DNA of 64,000 bases, from the NCBI GenBank assembly GCA_038030265.1, contig CM075942.1:49318751-49382750 (forward strand), in the 5' to 3' direction. The stretch is from Corythucha ciliata (lineage: Eukaryota; Arthropoda; Insecta; Hemiptera; Tingidae). The notes below the pieces were generated by a model. The model made no database searches. It saw only the letters and a program-made list of their open reading frames with translations, and was not told where the DNA came from. Each line of letters begins with the position of its first letter. Within the stretch, counting starts at the first letter, position 1. Position numbers and translations under genes: made by a program. Shown here one piece after another: positions 46,825 to 59,299 of this stretch.

Positions 46825-47425
46825 TATCTCGCCCAAATACTCGTGCCACATGAAACGTCGCGCGCGACACACTCTCCCAAAAAAACTGTGTCTTATCTCT
46901 TTCATAATTATTATAGACTGATTTGTTGTTTTATTTGTTATACAAAGAAAAGCCTTAAAAGTTTGATTTTCGAGAACCACCGGGACACGTTTTTCAGCAC
47001 TTCCCCCTTCCCCCTCTCAACACTCTTTCATTTAAAGCTTTTCTGTTGAAAAAGTAACGAATTGTGTATTTCTTTTTTGTAAATTGTAAATAAGCTTGTC
47101 AACAAAGGGGTTGCCAAAATTTTCAACTCGTTAACGCTTAGTGCCATAAAAACAACGAATATTTTTGGCTAAGTTTGATGAAATCATACCCCTCACCCAC
47201 CCCATACCCAACCAACAATTTTCCGATAGTCAAACGTTGACATGATAAATAGTTTTTTGTATATGTATAAAAATTAGTAGTCTCGGCCCGGAAATGGCCC
47301 TAAAAGATTGATAAACAAAGATGTAATATTTTGTCTTAATTGAAAAAAATCTGTAAATATTGTTAATAGTCTGTTGTCTAAATAAAATCTAGATTTTATT
47401 TTACCTTGTAAAAATAAAATAAATA
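46825..47425 (+). promoter_or_regulatory. 3' UTR of the two-pass membrane gene with Pumilio-type sites and poly(A) signals
   Basis: A/T-rich UTR of about 600 nt. TGTAAATA, matching the Pumilio consensus UGUANAUA, occurs at 47085-47092 and 47352-47359. AATAAA poly(A) signals lie at 47381-47386, 47413-47418 and 47418-47423. The transcript end is inferred from these hexamers. Confidence 0.5.
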
Positions 47426-47849
47426 GTGAACGACAACATTTAATTTAATGGTCAACAATTTATTTACGATCCTTAAATTATTCGCACTCTTTGGAATTCA
47501 AAAGTTCATGGTTAACTAATCAGATTTTCAAGCTAATTTTGTCTATGTGATGGAAAAAAAAAAAACGATTGTAGATAGTAAAACAATTCTTAGGGCTGAA
47601 TTAACAGCTTCACAGTTGACTGTAAATCATTTTTTCAGTTTTTTTGGCCAATTAAGCAAAGACCGTCTTCGGTCCTTAATACTGCACAGGGTTCATGATA
47701 AAAATTTCATTTTTGAACTTTTTTTTTTGTCAGTTATTGTGTCACATTTTATTTTTCTGGGTGTTACGCCAAGGCATAAGAACGCAAGAAGTTTTATAGA
47801 AAGACCAATATGCAGTGATGGGGTCTAAATGTAGAGTTTCGCCGTTTGG

Positions 47850-48130
47850 CTAGGTCGAAAAACTGATTTTGCTCTTTCAAAAATTTAATTCCCGGATTTA
47901 GCTGATTCAAAATCCTAATCGCGTCATTTTGAATTTTACAAAATCCTGTGTTGAGGATTTTCGCTCTATCATAGAATTCATTAATTGAGACAGCGCTCGT
48001 TGGTTAATGAAACAGCGCGTTATTCCAAGGATCTTGGACCTCGGCTGGGAAGAAGTCCATTTTACTCCTGATGCTGGCTACTATCAGCCTATGGAACCTT
48101 GAATTTGACCTTAAAACCAGCATTTTTTTA
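47850..48130. repeat. Short family A array (reverse)
   Basis: Units such as tttgctctttcaaaaattta and gctgattcaaaatcctaatc, diverged. Confidence 0.45.
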
Positions 48131-48649
48131 ACCCCCAAATCAGTAATTCGTGAACTCGTCACTTGGCAAGGCAATCGCCAATTCATCCCCAGATACTAAA
48201 TCACCTCTGCCGGAAAATATTGTCAGATTCTCTGTCCAAAACCTGTCAATTCCACCGAGGACATGGACAAGGATAGGCTGCTGCCCTGCTGTTGCTAAGC
48301 CACCATTGTTCATGACACTCCTTAAAAGACTGGACTGTGCGTGATGGGCAACGGTAGGCTAAAACCCCACAGGGAATGCCGCCTGTCACAAGAACCCGCG
48401 AGCAATAATCTTCGAGTCAGGCCTGTCGATATACCCACCCACAAACCCACATGCTTGGTACAAAAATCTGCAGGCCGGGCTATAAAACGTGTTCGTTCTC
48501 CCAGAAACCCCAAATTTGACTTATTCATAACTGACGGTGAAAAGTAGTTTTTTGATCGTGGAACACAGCCCCTTAAATAACGAACCCCCTCACCATCACT
48601 AATTGCCCTGTTTGCGGAATAGTTGAATATAGTATAATAATAATTAGTG

Positions 48650-48726
48650 GGCGCCGGGTTTCGAACCAGGCAGGCGCCAAAGCCTCTTTGGGCTCATACG
48701 CCGTACCCTGATCCAACCGTGTACTT
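48650..48726 (-). other. tRNA-like relic or SINE head
   Basis: On the minus strand the RNA polymerase III B box GGTTCGAAACC is perfect and is followed by CCGGCGCCCAC. A partial A box (tggatcaggg) lies about 50 nt upstream. The T stem has one mismatch, the anticodon loop lacks the U33 position and no matching 5' acceptor strand is found. So this is not a functional tRNA; a tRNA-derived SINE or tRNA pseudogene fits. Confidence 0.4.
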
Positions 48727-48847
48727 CACACCCATACTACGCGGGCGATTCGGTCGGTGCGCGGTTTGTTGAACGCACAGCGCCGGGAACGCCCACACGA
48801 AGCTGAGTGTGCTGTGTCACAGTTCGCCACTGCCTTATAGTGAAATG

Positions 48848-48923
48848 GGCAATTGCTAGATTCGAACCCAGGCCCGCTGGGTTGCGAAGCGAGTATTGTA
48901 TCCATTACAACACCGAGGCGCGC
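48848..48923 (-). other. Second tRNA-like relic
   Basis: Minus strand: GTTGTAATGGATACAAT resembles a D arm with the A box, and GGGTTCGAATCTAG resembles a T arm with a near-perfect B box (one mismatch). The intervening anticodon-like stem closes a 9-nt rather than 7-nt loop and the T stem pairs poorly. It lies about 120 bp from the first relic in the same orientation, so both may belong to one composite SINE. Confidence 0.45.
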
Positions 48924-49499
48924 TAATAGTTGAAATTATTACTCCAAAGTTTTCCGCTCTCAATGTGATTACAATTTCCTCCAAAAAGATCCACCCCCCC
49001 CCTGCGTTTCTTCGGTTTTACACACTCCAAATCTCATCAACCGAATAGTTGCTATAGCAGCTCCTCGAAAGACGCCGCGGGTTCATGAAGCCCCAAAACC
49101 ACCCTGACTTGGGGAGCCCTAGGTCCATTGCAGACCAGAGCATCCTTCTGTCATTTTTTCTTCAGCTCACGCTTTGGAAACCGTCAATTTGAGGATATTC
49201 CCGATTTTGGCCACCAATGTAATTATTTTCCAGGAATGAATTGGGGAATGGGTCAATCTATTAATATCGACCATTTTTATAAAAAGGTTCACTGGTGGCT
49301 GTGAAACCGATTAATCAGCTAAAAAAACCTATAACAACAAAAAGAAACAATTTCGTGGATTTAGATTATCGTCGATCGGTTCGACGGGCATCACCAGTTC
49401 CCCCTCTTTTGGCCTTATTTTAGTCATAATTCTCCGTGCCCGAAGAACGAGGAGTCCCAGCATGCTTTCAAGCGAGGGCAAGAGAGGCCTGCCTTCTTA

Positions 49500-52400
49500 A
49501 AACTTTTTATTTTTTTTTAATGTAACGCCCAATTGGCTTCTGCCACTGGACGTCGCGCAGCCCAGTGAAGTGAAGCCTGCTCCTCCCAGGAGTTCCTGTA
49601 ATGGCATCTTTTAATACCCTGGAGAGCTGCACAAGCTACAAGGTGCTCCGGATCCATCTCCGCTGCCTGACACAGGTTACACACAGGAGACCTCGTCACA
49701 CCAATCTTGTACAAATGTTTATTAAAGTAGTTATGTCCAGTGTCCATCTGTGAAACATTGCTACTGCTGTCTGCCATGGAAGGCCGGAGGCCAGCCTTCC
49801 GTCCCTGCAACACAGTGGAGCCCATCTCTTACCATCTGATGCCATGCGCAGGGTCTCCTTGTACACCCGGCCAAAGTGGCTCTCAGTGGCTCCAGCGAGG
49901 GCCGAACAGATCGTAACGCCTCTCTGCGGCTGAGGCAGGTTGGAACCAGTTTTAGCCAATCTATCTGCGGCTTCGTTGCCCGGGATAGAGCAGTAAAAGG
50001 GAATCCGATGTAGGCCTGCTTCCCTCCCCGGCTTGCGAGTCTCCCATCAGCCAGCTCCTTGTACCTCTCAACCTCCCGATCATTGGCCAGCCCCGGACTA
50101 GAAACCGCCTGGATTGCGGCCATTGAATCCTCGAAAATCACAATTTTCTGCCCAACTTCAGCGCTAACGGAGTCCAATGCAATCTCACCAACAAAGTTGG
50201 AACTGCTTTGTCCCACGGGAGCAGAGATCTGAAAGGCCGCGAAATACACCCCAGCTCCCTCCCCGAATCCGTCCGTATAAATTTGGGAATGAATCATTAT
50301 TTCAAGAGCCAAGGAGCGCAGGACTGGTTGAGGTGTGCCTCCTTACGAACGTCTTCTTCGAGATTTAGTCGGGCAACAGGGAGCTTTCTCGGGATCCATC
50401 ATGCCCGGTTTGCAAAACGGTGAGGCTCCAATTGACTCAGCCCACCCTATTCTTTCAAGTTCATGGCCCTGTGAATGAAACTGTCCTGCGTTTGTAGCCG
50501 TCTTGTTGCTGTGGTTGTTATATCCCAGTACTTCACACCAGCTCTAATTATAGGCGGTCGTAAAACTGAACCTTTTTTGTCATAATTTCCATTTTTTTAC
50601 CATTGTTGTGATAAAATATTGATCTTTTCATTCAATCAAAGTTCAAATATGAACTACCAACCACGGTTTAAAACATCTCCTGATAATGTCCTAGCGTAAC
50701 ATATATGTAACGCTCATTATCTGACAAAGTGGTGATTTCCCTCCCCCCCCCCCAATAACATCTTTCCAATGATCAATGAGGGTCCTGAGATCATTACGTA
50801 CGACTAAATCACAAATAGTACTGAAAAAAATAATCTTAGCACTAAAAGGGCTAAGTACCGCTCCTTGTGGAAGGGCATGTTTTGTCTTCTTGAAAGAAGA
50901 GGTCAAATCATTGAATCACACTCGTATGAACCTCTCAGACAGAAATGAGGAGACTGTCTTGAAAAGCCTTCCGTTTACACCCATTTCCAACAATTTCTGA
51001 AGTAATCGCGGCCTTCACACTCGAACAGAAGCGTCCCGGGAGTCAATAAAAACAGCAAGGGTGATTTGCTTCCTCTAATAGCCGTTCATTACCTCGTGCG
51101 ATAGACGGACGACTTGCTCCACCATGCTGCGATTCTGTCTAAAACCTGCTTGGTTGTCCGACATCTGTTTGGTACATCCTACGTGAGATTTGCAATCGGA
51201 TGAGTACAATACGTTCCATCAACTTGCAGCACACACTTGTTAGAGCGATGGGTCTATAACTGTTGAGGGAGTCTGGTGGCTTTCCTTTATTCAATATGGG
51301 GACAATATCAGATTTCTTCCATTGTGTAGGAAGTCCAGCTGACTGAACATTGTTCAGAAACTCTAGCAGGACCTGCTTGACGACAATCATGCCCATCTTC
51401 CCGAGAAACTCAGGAACGATAGATCCGGACCTGCACTCTTGCCAGGTTTCAAAAGGTTTATTGCATGCTGCAACTCCCCCATGGTGAAAATACAATTAAA
51501 AAGCTCATCGTCCCGTTCCAGGCTACGTACAGATGGAATTCTTGCAACCTGGGGTTTAGGGTTATCTTTATGGACTTGAAAATTACTAACTTTGGCATAA
51601 TGACTGCAGAACGCCCGAGAGTCTGTCCATCCCTGATGGGCCGCTTTTTGGGATTTTTTTCATTGTTTAGTTTGAAAGAAATCTGTGAGTTACTCTATCC
51701 TTACGGTAGTCCGGATTGTGTAGGAAAGTCCACAGACGTTTTCTCTTGGAGTAAATTATTTCTCGCTTGAATATTGCAGCCTTTTGTTTGTACGCAGTTA
51801 GCAGGCTAGTCGGTTGAGAGTGCATTACTGCGTCCCTGGCCGAGTCCCGCTCGTCCTTAAGTTTCAGCAACTTTTCACTCCAAAAAGGCTTGTACCTTGG
51901 AACATTTCCCCTTGGAACAGACCTCTCCGCACAACAGAGGATAGCGTTGTTTAACTTTTTAAGAGCCCGGTCTGGATTTTCGCATAATAGTTCACGATTT
52001 ATGGCTGAGTCCGTATCAGATGCATACTGCTTCCACATTGCCTTCTTTAAGTTCCACATCGTTTTCCGTTTACGCGTCGAATTCAATGATTGGGTCATGC
52101 CCACGCTCACATGTAGGAATGTTGTGTTCTCACGAAACACGTGGTTTATGTATAATAGTGAGTCACCTTGGGGATCATACTAAGATGCACTAAAAGAGCG
52201 TCAGGGTGAGATGTAGTCCCAGAAAAGGACATGAAAGCACGGAGGAGAGCTTACCACCAAAAACGACCCTTCTTAAAACGACCGAAGTCCTAGGCATGGG
52301 ATTACCACTCCCCTCTGAGGCTCTGACCGAAAAAGTCGTTGGCTTAATTGACCAATTGTTTGCGATTTTCTTCAAATCGAGTTCCACGGCATTCCTTATA
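49500..52400 (-). mobile_element. Non-LTR retrotransposon relic (jockey/R1-like, with RNase H)
   Basis: Read 52400 to 49500. Traces of the endonuclease end come first, then the linker typical of these pol proteins (TMWNLKKAMW, RYKPFWSEKLLKLKDERDSA at 51667-52140). RT blocks follow (LPTQWKKSDIVPILNKGKPP and SYRPIALTSVCCKLMERIV in 51139-51495; HALPQGAVLSP in 50691-50906). Then come an RNase H (IYTDGFGEG, NFVGEI, FEDSMAAIQAVSS in 49761-50312) and a terminal Cys-His motif (SPVCNLCQAAEMDPEHLVAC in 49517-49825). The pieces lie in different frames with stops between, and the RT FADD/YADD box is not recognisable. A short T-rich run at 49503-49519 may be the poly(A) end. Dead copy. Confidence 0.85.
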
Positions 52401-52539
52401 GGGTTTCCCCCGCGTAGCTATCGGTTGAAATAGGGTGCCATTAAAACCTCAAAAAGGCGCTACGCTAACCCCAAGTTTCTATAGGCCCATATAAGGCGGA
52501 CAAATGTGAGAATAGGAAGTGAGAAAAGGGAGAAAAACA

Positions 52540-53310
52540 CTAGCATACGTCCAATTGAGAAAAAGCTGTAATTTGCAGCTATAAAATTGAGAAAAAACTG
52601 CAGCCCATCGCTCAGCAGGCTCAACTACTATTTTTTTAAACGCCAATTCGTGGTTTCTATAGACAACAACAGAATTGAAATTGAGAAAAAGCGCTTATTC
52701 ACATGGCTAAAAGTGAAAAAATCGCTAATTCACGGCTAAAACTGAAAGAATCTGCTAAGTTCCGCCGAAAATTGAAGTAAAACGCTCATTCCCTACTAAA
52801 GAGAAAACTCCGTTAGAGAAAGACGCCGATTCGCGGATCAAATTTTGAGAAAATGCACTAAGTTGCGGCTATAAAATTAAGAAATAATCCTACTAAAATT
52901 AATAAAATAATTCGCGGCTAAAATTGAGAAATACTGCTAATGCGATGCTAAAATTGAGAAAGCGCTAATTCATGGATACATGTGATACAACCATAAAGCC
53001 CGCTTTTTCACGTCTGAAATTGAAACAAACTGCTTATTCCCGCCTTAAATCATTGTAAAACGCTCATGTGCAGCTAAAATGGAGACGAATGTTTCCAATT
53101 GGCCACGTTTTCAATCTTAGCGAAAAGCGCTAATCAGGATCCGAAATGGAGAAATACGCAAATTCACTGATCCATTTGTGGTAATGCGCTAATTTACAGC
53201 TAAGATTGAAGAACACGGTGTTTCGCGGCTAAAATCAAGAAATTAAGAAATTATCTATCGCTAAAGTAATGAAATTAATTCGCGGCTAAAATCCTTGATC
53301 CAACGCGGGC
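52540..53310. repeat. Degenerate ~31-bp tandem array, family B
   Basis: Units of the type AAAATTGAGAAAAAGCGCTA plus ATTCGCGGCT, 31-32 bp between cores near 52680-52760. More than twenty diverged copies. Confidence 0.8.
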
Positions 53311-53379
53311 TCCAAGAGTACGCTGGAAAAATTTGACAGAGCAGACATCCGTTGCTCCAACCGCACAAAATTGGGCATT

Positions 53380-53720
53380 TGAAAAGGTGAAACAGAAATT
53401 AAATGTTTGGAAAATCAAATAACCCGCGAAATATTTTTCTAAAAAGTGAACCAAACCTGCGAAGCAAATTGGTCTTTTGAAGAGCCAAATCTGCGAAGGC
53501 GCGAACATTGGCTTTTCAATGACTAAACCCCTCTATGTTGAACTATGTCGTTGAAGAAACAAACACGCAAAATTGATTATTGAAGGAGCTCATGTCGCAA
53601 AAGTATTTTATTCAACTACTACACCCACACGAAATGAGGTTTCTCGGTTACTAAGCCCTGTGAATTTGGGGTTTTGAAAAACTAAATCCGAAAAAATTAT
53701 TTTTTATGGGTTTTATGGGT
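53380..53720. repeat. Short family A array
   Basis: Units such as accaaacctgcgaagcaaat and tggtcttttgaagagccaaa, forward orientation, starting within about 100 bp of the end of the family B block. Confidence 0.55.
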
Positions 53721-53789
53721 TATTATTAATGGGTTTCCAAGAACCATATTACGCCATCTTTGGTCCCTCCTATCGGTATCATTTGCGGA

Positions 53790-54860
53790 TGCAGGGGGAG
53801 GGGGCACATTTTGGCAATTACTCCTCCCATTCTTTAGATGCACTATTTACCTTCTGGAAATTTTACTCCAGTAAACACCGTTTATTGAACCTCAGTTTTT
53901 GCCATTTCCAGGGCATGCATTGTGTCCTTGCAGCCATTTTTAGAGTGAAAATTATTCAGTTTGGTCAATTTTAGAGGGCAAATAGCCAGCCAAGCAATTT
54001 TATAGCTTAGCACGGGGAAGCATTACAGTAATCGATTGGTGGTGGGTGAGGCAGATCAGTTGGTAAGATGAAGACGGCGCTGTTCGTGGCGGGAAAGAAT
54101 GGTCAGTTTATAGGGAGCAGGGAATGGTCAATTAATTCATTAAGCATGCGACTACCCAGTTTGTCCATTTTATGAGCCCTGATGACAGTTAGTTTACGTA
54201 TTTTCAATGTGCGAATCGAAAGTTACCTATATACTCCATCTGTAGGGTGCAAATGGTCGGTTGCATTTTCATGGCACAAATCGCCAATTTAGCCATTTTT
54301 AGGGTGAATTGAGCCAGATTTGCGAACTTTAGGGTGTGAATAGTCAATTTGACTATTTTTATGGCTCAAATCGTCAGTTTAGCTATTTCATGGCATTGGT
54401 AATTATCGGTAAGGTAAGGCTCTATGAGTTCCTACGAGTACTGATGTCACCATATTTGGTCCTATGATAAAACTTATTTTGCTGCCTCTCATTGGTTGCT
54501 CAGGTCGTGGAGTTTTCTTTGAAGGCAGAATACGACGCTATCAGCCAATCACAAGCCCTCCCGACGGTGGATGTCAGTACCCGTGTGTAACTATCGGCTC
54601 TCTATAAAGGCATTTCGTCAGTTTGACGAATCAAAGTTTGACATTTTTATGGCATTTTGGCTATTTTTAGTACGTGATTCGTCAATTTGGAGTTTTGCCA
54701 TTTTAAAGCAGCGAATGGTTTGTTTTGCCATTTTCAGAGAACGGAAAATTATCACCAGTTTAAGTATTTTCAAGGCGGGAACCGTCAGTTTAGCCAATTT
54801 CAGATCGTGAGTAGCCAGTGTGACTTTTTTTAAGGCAAGGCAACGAATGGTCATAATGGT
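53790..54860. repeat. Degenerate ~30-bp array, family C (reverse), interrupted
   Basis: Units of the type GCCATTTTTAGGGTGCGAAT plus AGTCAGTTTA. The array is broken at about 54407-54605 by a non-repetitive insert whose ends look like a diverged inverted repeat (cgagtactgatgtcacc against gtggatgtcagtacccg), probably an old MITE. Confidence 0.65.
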
Positions 54861-56401
54861 CGATTTTACGGGTGGGAGGCGAGTTGGGCTAAGATGGCGG
54901 CCGTACCTCCATGTGCTTTAAAGAGTATGTATACCCCTGTTAGCTCCAATACCGTTTGGGCGCGAAATTTCTCCGAGGGCCCTACAAGTTTCCCCAGGGG
55001 AAAATCTTATGATTTCTAATCTATGTGACTAGCCCATACTCGCCTTTTTAGTTGATTTAAATAACCCAAATCACCGTTTTGCGCTTTCCCTCCTTTTCAA
55101 CCGTGGATTCCCCCCATTTCGTGCCCAAAACGCGATTTTTAGTTAATTCTGGCAACTTTGGAACTTCCCCGCCGCCACTATTGCTGATACTGACCATTTT
55201 TGAAGGTTTCTCAGCTGGCCTAATCGAAGTCATTGTTGGCCCGTATAAAAATTTACCAAATTGCCAGAGAAAACGTAAAAAGATCATCGGTATTGCCCAC
55301 GACCTACAACTCTCAACTTAAATTTTCTTCATTTTGTTACACTTGACCCATTTTCTTCCAAGCAGTACAAAAGATCCTTCCATCTCTCCAAATGTTGTAT
55401 TTTTTCCCCCTTTATTTCGTCACATTTTACTTTACTTACTGGTTTACCACTATTTTTTTCCCCGCTTCCTTCTCGCGTCTCCATTGACTTTGACCTGCCA
55501 CGCCGTCGAGAGTAATTTTGTGGCTTTGCTTTAAAAAAATGAAGCAAATCAAAATAAACTGAGTCATTGAATGAGTTGATCTTCAGGTAAAAGTTGAAAG
55601 ATGGTAACCCCCCCCCCTTTCTACATCCTCTTCCCATCTTAACCCACTCGCAACGACGTCTCACTATTGTTCGTAACCAAAATCATTCGATGGGAAGGAT
55701 TAGATTGGTGTCTGTAAAGGAAGTGGGTGTTTTAAGGAGGCAGACAAAACACAAAAAAATTTCCGATTGACTGAATTTAGGTTATGGAAACTTAATTGTT
55801 TTTGGTTTTTTAAAACGACGAAGGAGGGGGAGGAGAATGTTGTAAAAAGTGAAAATTATGAAATGGCGACGGGAATAAGGTGCCAGAATGTAAAAATTGC
55901 CCCTTCAACACACACGCAGCATTGAGCATTGTCCAAACTGATATATGGCGGCGAACCTGTGTAAAATTGAAACAACAATAAAGCCGACCGAATCGCATTT
56001 TTGAATACAATGCCTTTTTGCCTCATAACAATTTTTTTTTTAATATATGCAATCAAAAATTAGACCCGAAAAAAGGGGGCGTTTTGTAAAAAATATTTTT
56101 TGGTGACAAAAGGCGTTAGAAGGAAGGGATGTGACCATCGTTTAGTGCATTCCGAAATCCTTTTTTTTGCCTTCTTCTTCGTCCTCTTCGGGGTGGTGGG
56201 AGCCCTCGCGGGTTGACTCAAAGAAGTAGTGGGCGTTGAAAAAAAAGGATAGAAACCCTCTACTGGGAAAGGAATCGCGCGCGTTGAGTTACGGAGAGAA
56301 CTTCCAAGAGCTGTTGGTTTTTTTTTTTTTTTTAATTGACGTATTTTGAGCCGGAATTTTCGATTTTTTTTTTTTTTTTTTTTTTTTTGATAAATAGAAA
56401 A
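54861..56401. other. No gene recognised
   Basis: A/T-rich DNA with homopolymer runs (T-run at 56366-56388). Frames of 60-111 codons overlap on opposite strands without family resemblance. Confidence 0.4.
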
Positions 56402-58702
56402 ATGACGTTTTCGATTTGTTGGGTTTTATTAATCGTGACCTGTGGATTTACTAAGTTGACTTTTTCTGCACCGCTGTGCCCTTGTCCCGGTGGTGAGTCA
56501 AACGTTGTTTACATTTTTTTTTATTAGCGGATCCGCACAAACATTTATTTTGTGTAGTAATTTAATGATCGAGTGACTTATTTTTAAGAATTTAATATAT
56601 TTTCAGCCTTCATTTGAACAATTAATTTAACAAAATAAAAACAAAAATAAAAAATACAAGTCACGGGATAATTTAAAGTTTACGGTCGTCGCGTAAGGGG
56701 GGCCCGTTCTGATAGAAACGTCTTGTTTGAAGCATTAAAAGTCTTCCTCATTCGATCATCTGCTGGTAAATCTTTCTGGCTGGATTTTTTTCCTCGTTTC
56801 TTCGAATTATCCAACAGGAAAAACTCCAAATTCGAAATCTCTCCCCCCTGATTGACACGACCAAGAAGACGAACAGTTCATTTCAGTCATTTTTTTTTTT
56901 TTTTTTTTTTTGTGTCTCACTCTCAACTTCAAATTACCCTTTCTCGCGTCCCTTGTTTCTCTTCTGCGAGAGGAAAAAAAATTGTAGGTATGTAATTTCT
57001 TTTCGACTAATTTTTTGAAAGTTTTGACAACCTGCAGTCCTTCCCGTACTGTCAATTATTTGAATCATTAGAAACTACTAACTCAATAATAAAAAAAAAA
57101 CACCTAAAAGGAGAAAAAAATGAGAGATAGAGAGAAAAGAATAAACCCCTTGAACTTTTAATTAATTTTGCAGCCTCTCGCCGCCACCTGCAAGCCATAG
57201 CATTAACGTCTTGGCACTGGAAGAATTCACAGACATAATAAGGATCGTTTTATGTGTTGGTTAACAAGATTTAACTTTAAACTCAGTTAAGGCTAGGAAA
57301 AAGCTATGCTTGAAGTCTTTTTTAGAGCTGAGGCAAAACAAGCTCTCACCTTTCGAATAATAATTTTGATTTTTAAAGTCGTGGCGTGAAGTTTGAAGGC
57401 GGGGGAGGGGGGATTCACGTAACGTACAGATTCGATTTCTTCTCTGTTCGGAGGAGAGAAAAATAGAATCTTTTGAATGCGTACAAGGCGAATCCTTGAT
57501 TAGCGAATTAATCCGTGCGGGGGAGTATCGGGCATTATATGCCGAGAGTCGAAGGAGGAAGCTTCCCTTATGTCTCGAAAATCAATCAGATAGGTGGTGG
57601 CGGGGGGGTAGACCTTTCACTTTCCGTCATGTTGATAGCCGACCACGACTACGGTGATTTATCACTCTTCCCTTTTGCTTTAAAAAGAAAATGCCCGTCA
57701 ATCCGGACTTACCAGCATGAAACAAAACCGTACCAACCTATACTCATCAGCTACTTCTTTTTGTTTTCTAAAGTTTCCTCGCTTCACTTTTGTTCATTTT
57801 CAAAAACGTCTTTTTTTTACGGCCCCGCGAGAAAAAAAAAATCCCGAAAAAGCTATAATTCCGTCAGAGGTTGCCGCAGATTCACTTTCCACCATTACAA
57901 CCCCCTCCGTAGTTTCATAAAACAAACGATTTGGAAAGGAATGGAGCCATTTATTAAACTGTCCTACTTGGACCCTTTTTTTTCTAATCAGATTTGCAGT
58001 TCCCCGTCCTGTCCTGTTAAAATAACTTGTAAGAACAACCTTCTAGTTGTAGTTGTGGAGAAGAAAAAAAACGAGAGAAACAGAATGAATTGTTAGGCAG
58101 ATTCCCTGCAACTAACGAGGCCTATCCTCATCTAAAAAGATCGCTTCAAGCTCTCGCGGAGAAAACTCTATTTATTAGATTCCGCGTTTCGCCATTCGAT
58201 TATCTTACTTCTGTTTAAATCTCTTGATTTCAATCAGTGAGAGAGAATAACCGCCTCCGCCCATCTCGTCCCGTCCATCGCCACGGGACATTGACGGGTT
58301 CCTTACAGAAGAAGTCCTCGAAGGCCCTTATTTCCTCGCTTTCTTTTTTCTATTCTTGAAAATCTTTTTTTTTTTTTTTTACTATGTTCTCACGGCATAA
58401 AATATGTAAATCACGTGAAAAACGTATTCATAAAAACCATTAAAACAGTCTATGATTAGTGTAATTAGACTTGATAGTTGAAAGTTGTAAACCAATTCAA
58501 AAACTATTGTGTTAATAATTTATTTCCCTTAGGATGGGTTGATATGGAAATTTGTGAAAACTGTTGCTCCCTGCTGTGGACTGTTTTTGGGTGCGGCTTT
58601 TCGAAAATGACGAATTATCATCATTCTGCCACACTTTCCCCCAATTTGGGAGCGAGTTCCATTTTAAGGGTTGAAACAACGTGTTTAAAAACGTTGCTAT
58701 AA
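56402..58702 (+). CDS. Candidate small secreted Cys-rich protein, signal-peptide exon plus possible second exon
   Basis: Exon 56402-56492 starts at an ATG in good context (aaaaATGac). It encodes a clean secretory signal (MTFSICWVLLIVTCGF, then TKLTFSA, with cleavage likely after FSA) and PLCPCPG. It ends in phase 1 at a strong donor (gtgagt at 56493). Two downstream acceptors give phase-correct terminal exons. At 58533-58702 (after atttatttcccttag) the total is 86 residues, with a C-P-C, C-x2-C-C-x8-C pattern in the mature part (EICENCCSLLWTVFGCGF). At 57174-57238 (after attaattttgcag) the total is 51 residues ending LTSWHWKNSQT. The signal exon is fairly convincing; either second exon is inference, and the true partner may lie beyond the window. 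No known peptide family is recognised. Confidence 0.35.
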
Positions 58703-58929
58703 TATAACGTTGCTATATAGCCCGTGCGGGGCACACAAACGAGGGCGCTCGGGGAACGCGTTGAAATATAGGGAAGATCTTCAACAGAGCTCGATTTAGC
58801 GCCAATTTCCGGGTTCAGTTATTGGAAACCCTCTATACCAATTTCACTCACTGACGGACCGTCACCGATCGGGGCCCGGGGTGGATAGCTCTATGAGGCC
58901 CAAGAAACATAATTTTTACGTAGCGTTCA

Positions 58930-59290
58930 ACGGCGGCTTTTCCTTATTTTAGCCACGAATTGGTAATATTTCTACACCCAGTACCCATCAATTATCACTT
59001 ATGATCAGTTTAAGCCGTAAATTGACGAATTTCTCTGTTTTAGCCGTGAATTTTCCCTTTTTCTCAAGTTTAGCTGCAAGTAGCGTTTTCATCATATGAG
59101 TTAGGGATTTTTCTAAATTTTTACCACGAATTAGCGTTCGGTTTCAATCAATTTTTAGCAGCGAATAAGCACTTTTCTTAATTTGAGTTAAAAAATTAGC
59201 GTTTATCTTAATTTTAGCCACAATTTTAATTACTGAATTTCCAAAATTAGCCGCAAATTAGCGTATTTTCACATTTAGCCCGGCATTCAT
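58930..59290. repeat. Family B array (reverse)
   Basis: Units such as ctcaagtttagctgcaagta and ttaattttagccacaatttt, the reverse complement of 52540-53310. Confidence 0.65.
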
Positions 59291-59299
59291 ATTTCTTTT

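Noticed and set aside
48848..48923. Functional tRNA gene
   Set aside because: The anticodon-like stem closes a 9-nt loop, and the T stem and acceptor pair poorly, so it is kept only as a tRNA-like relic.
57515..58096. 193-codon plus-strand open frame
   Set aside because: Low-complexity Phe/Ser/Lys-rich translation through T-runs and A-runs, with no recognisable domain. Long frames arise by chance in such biased DNA.
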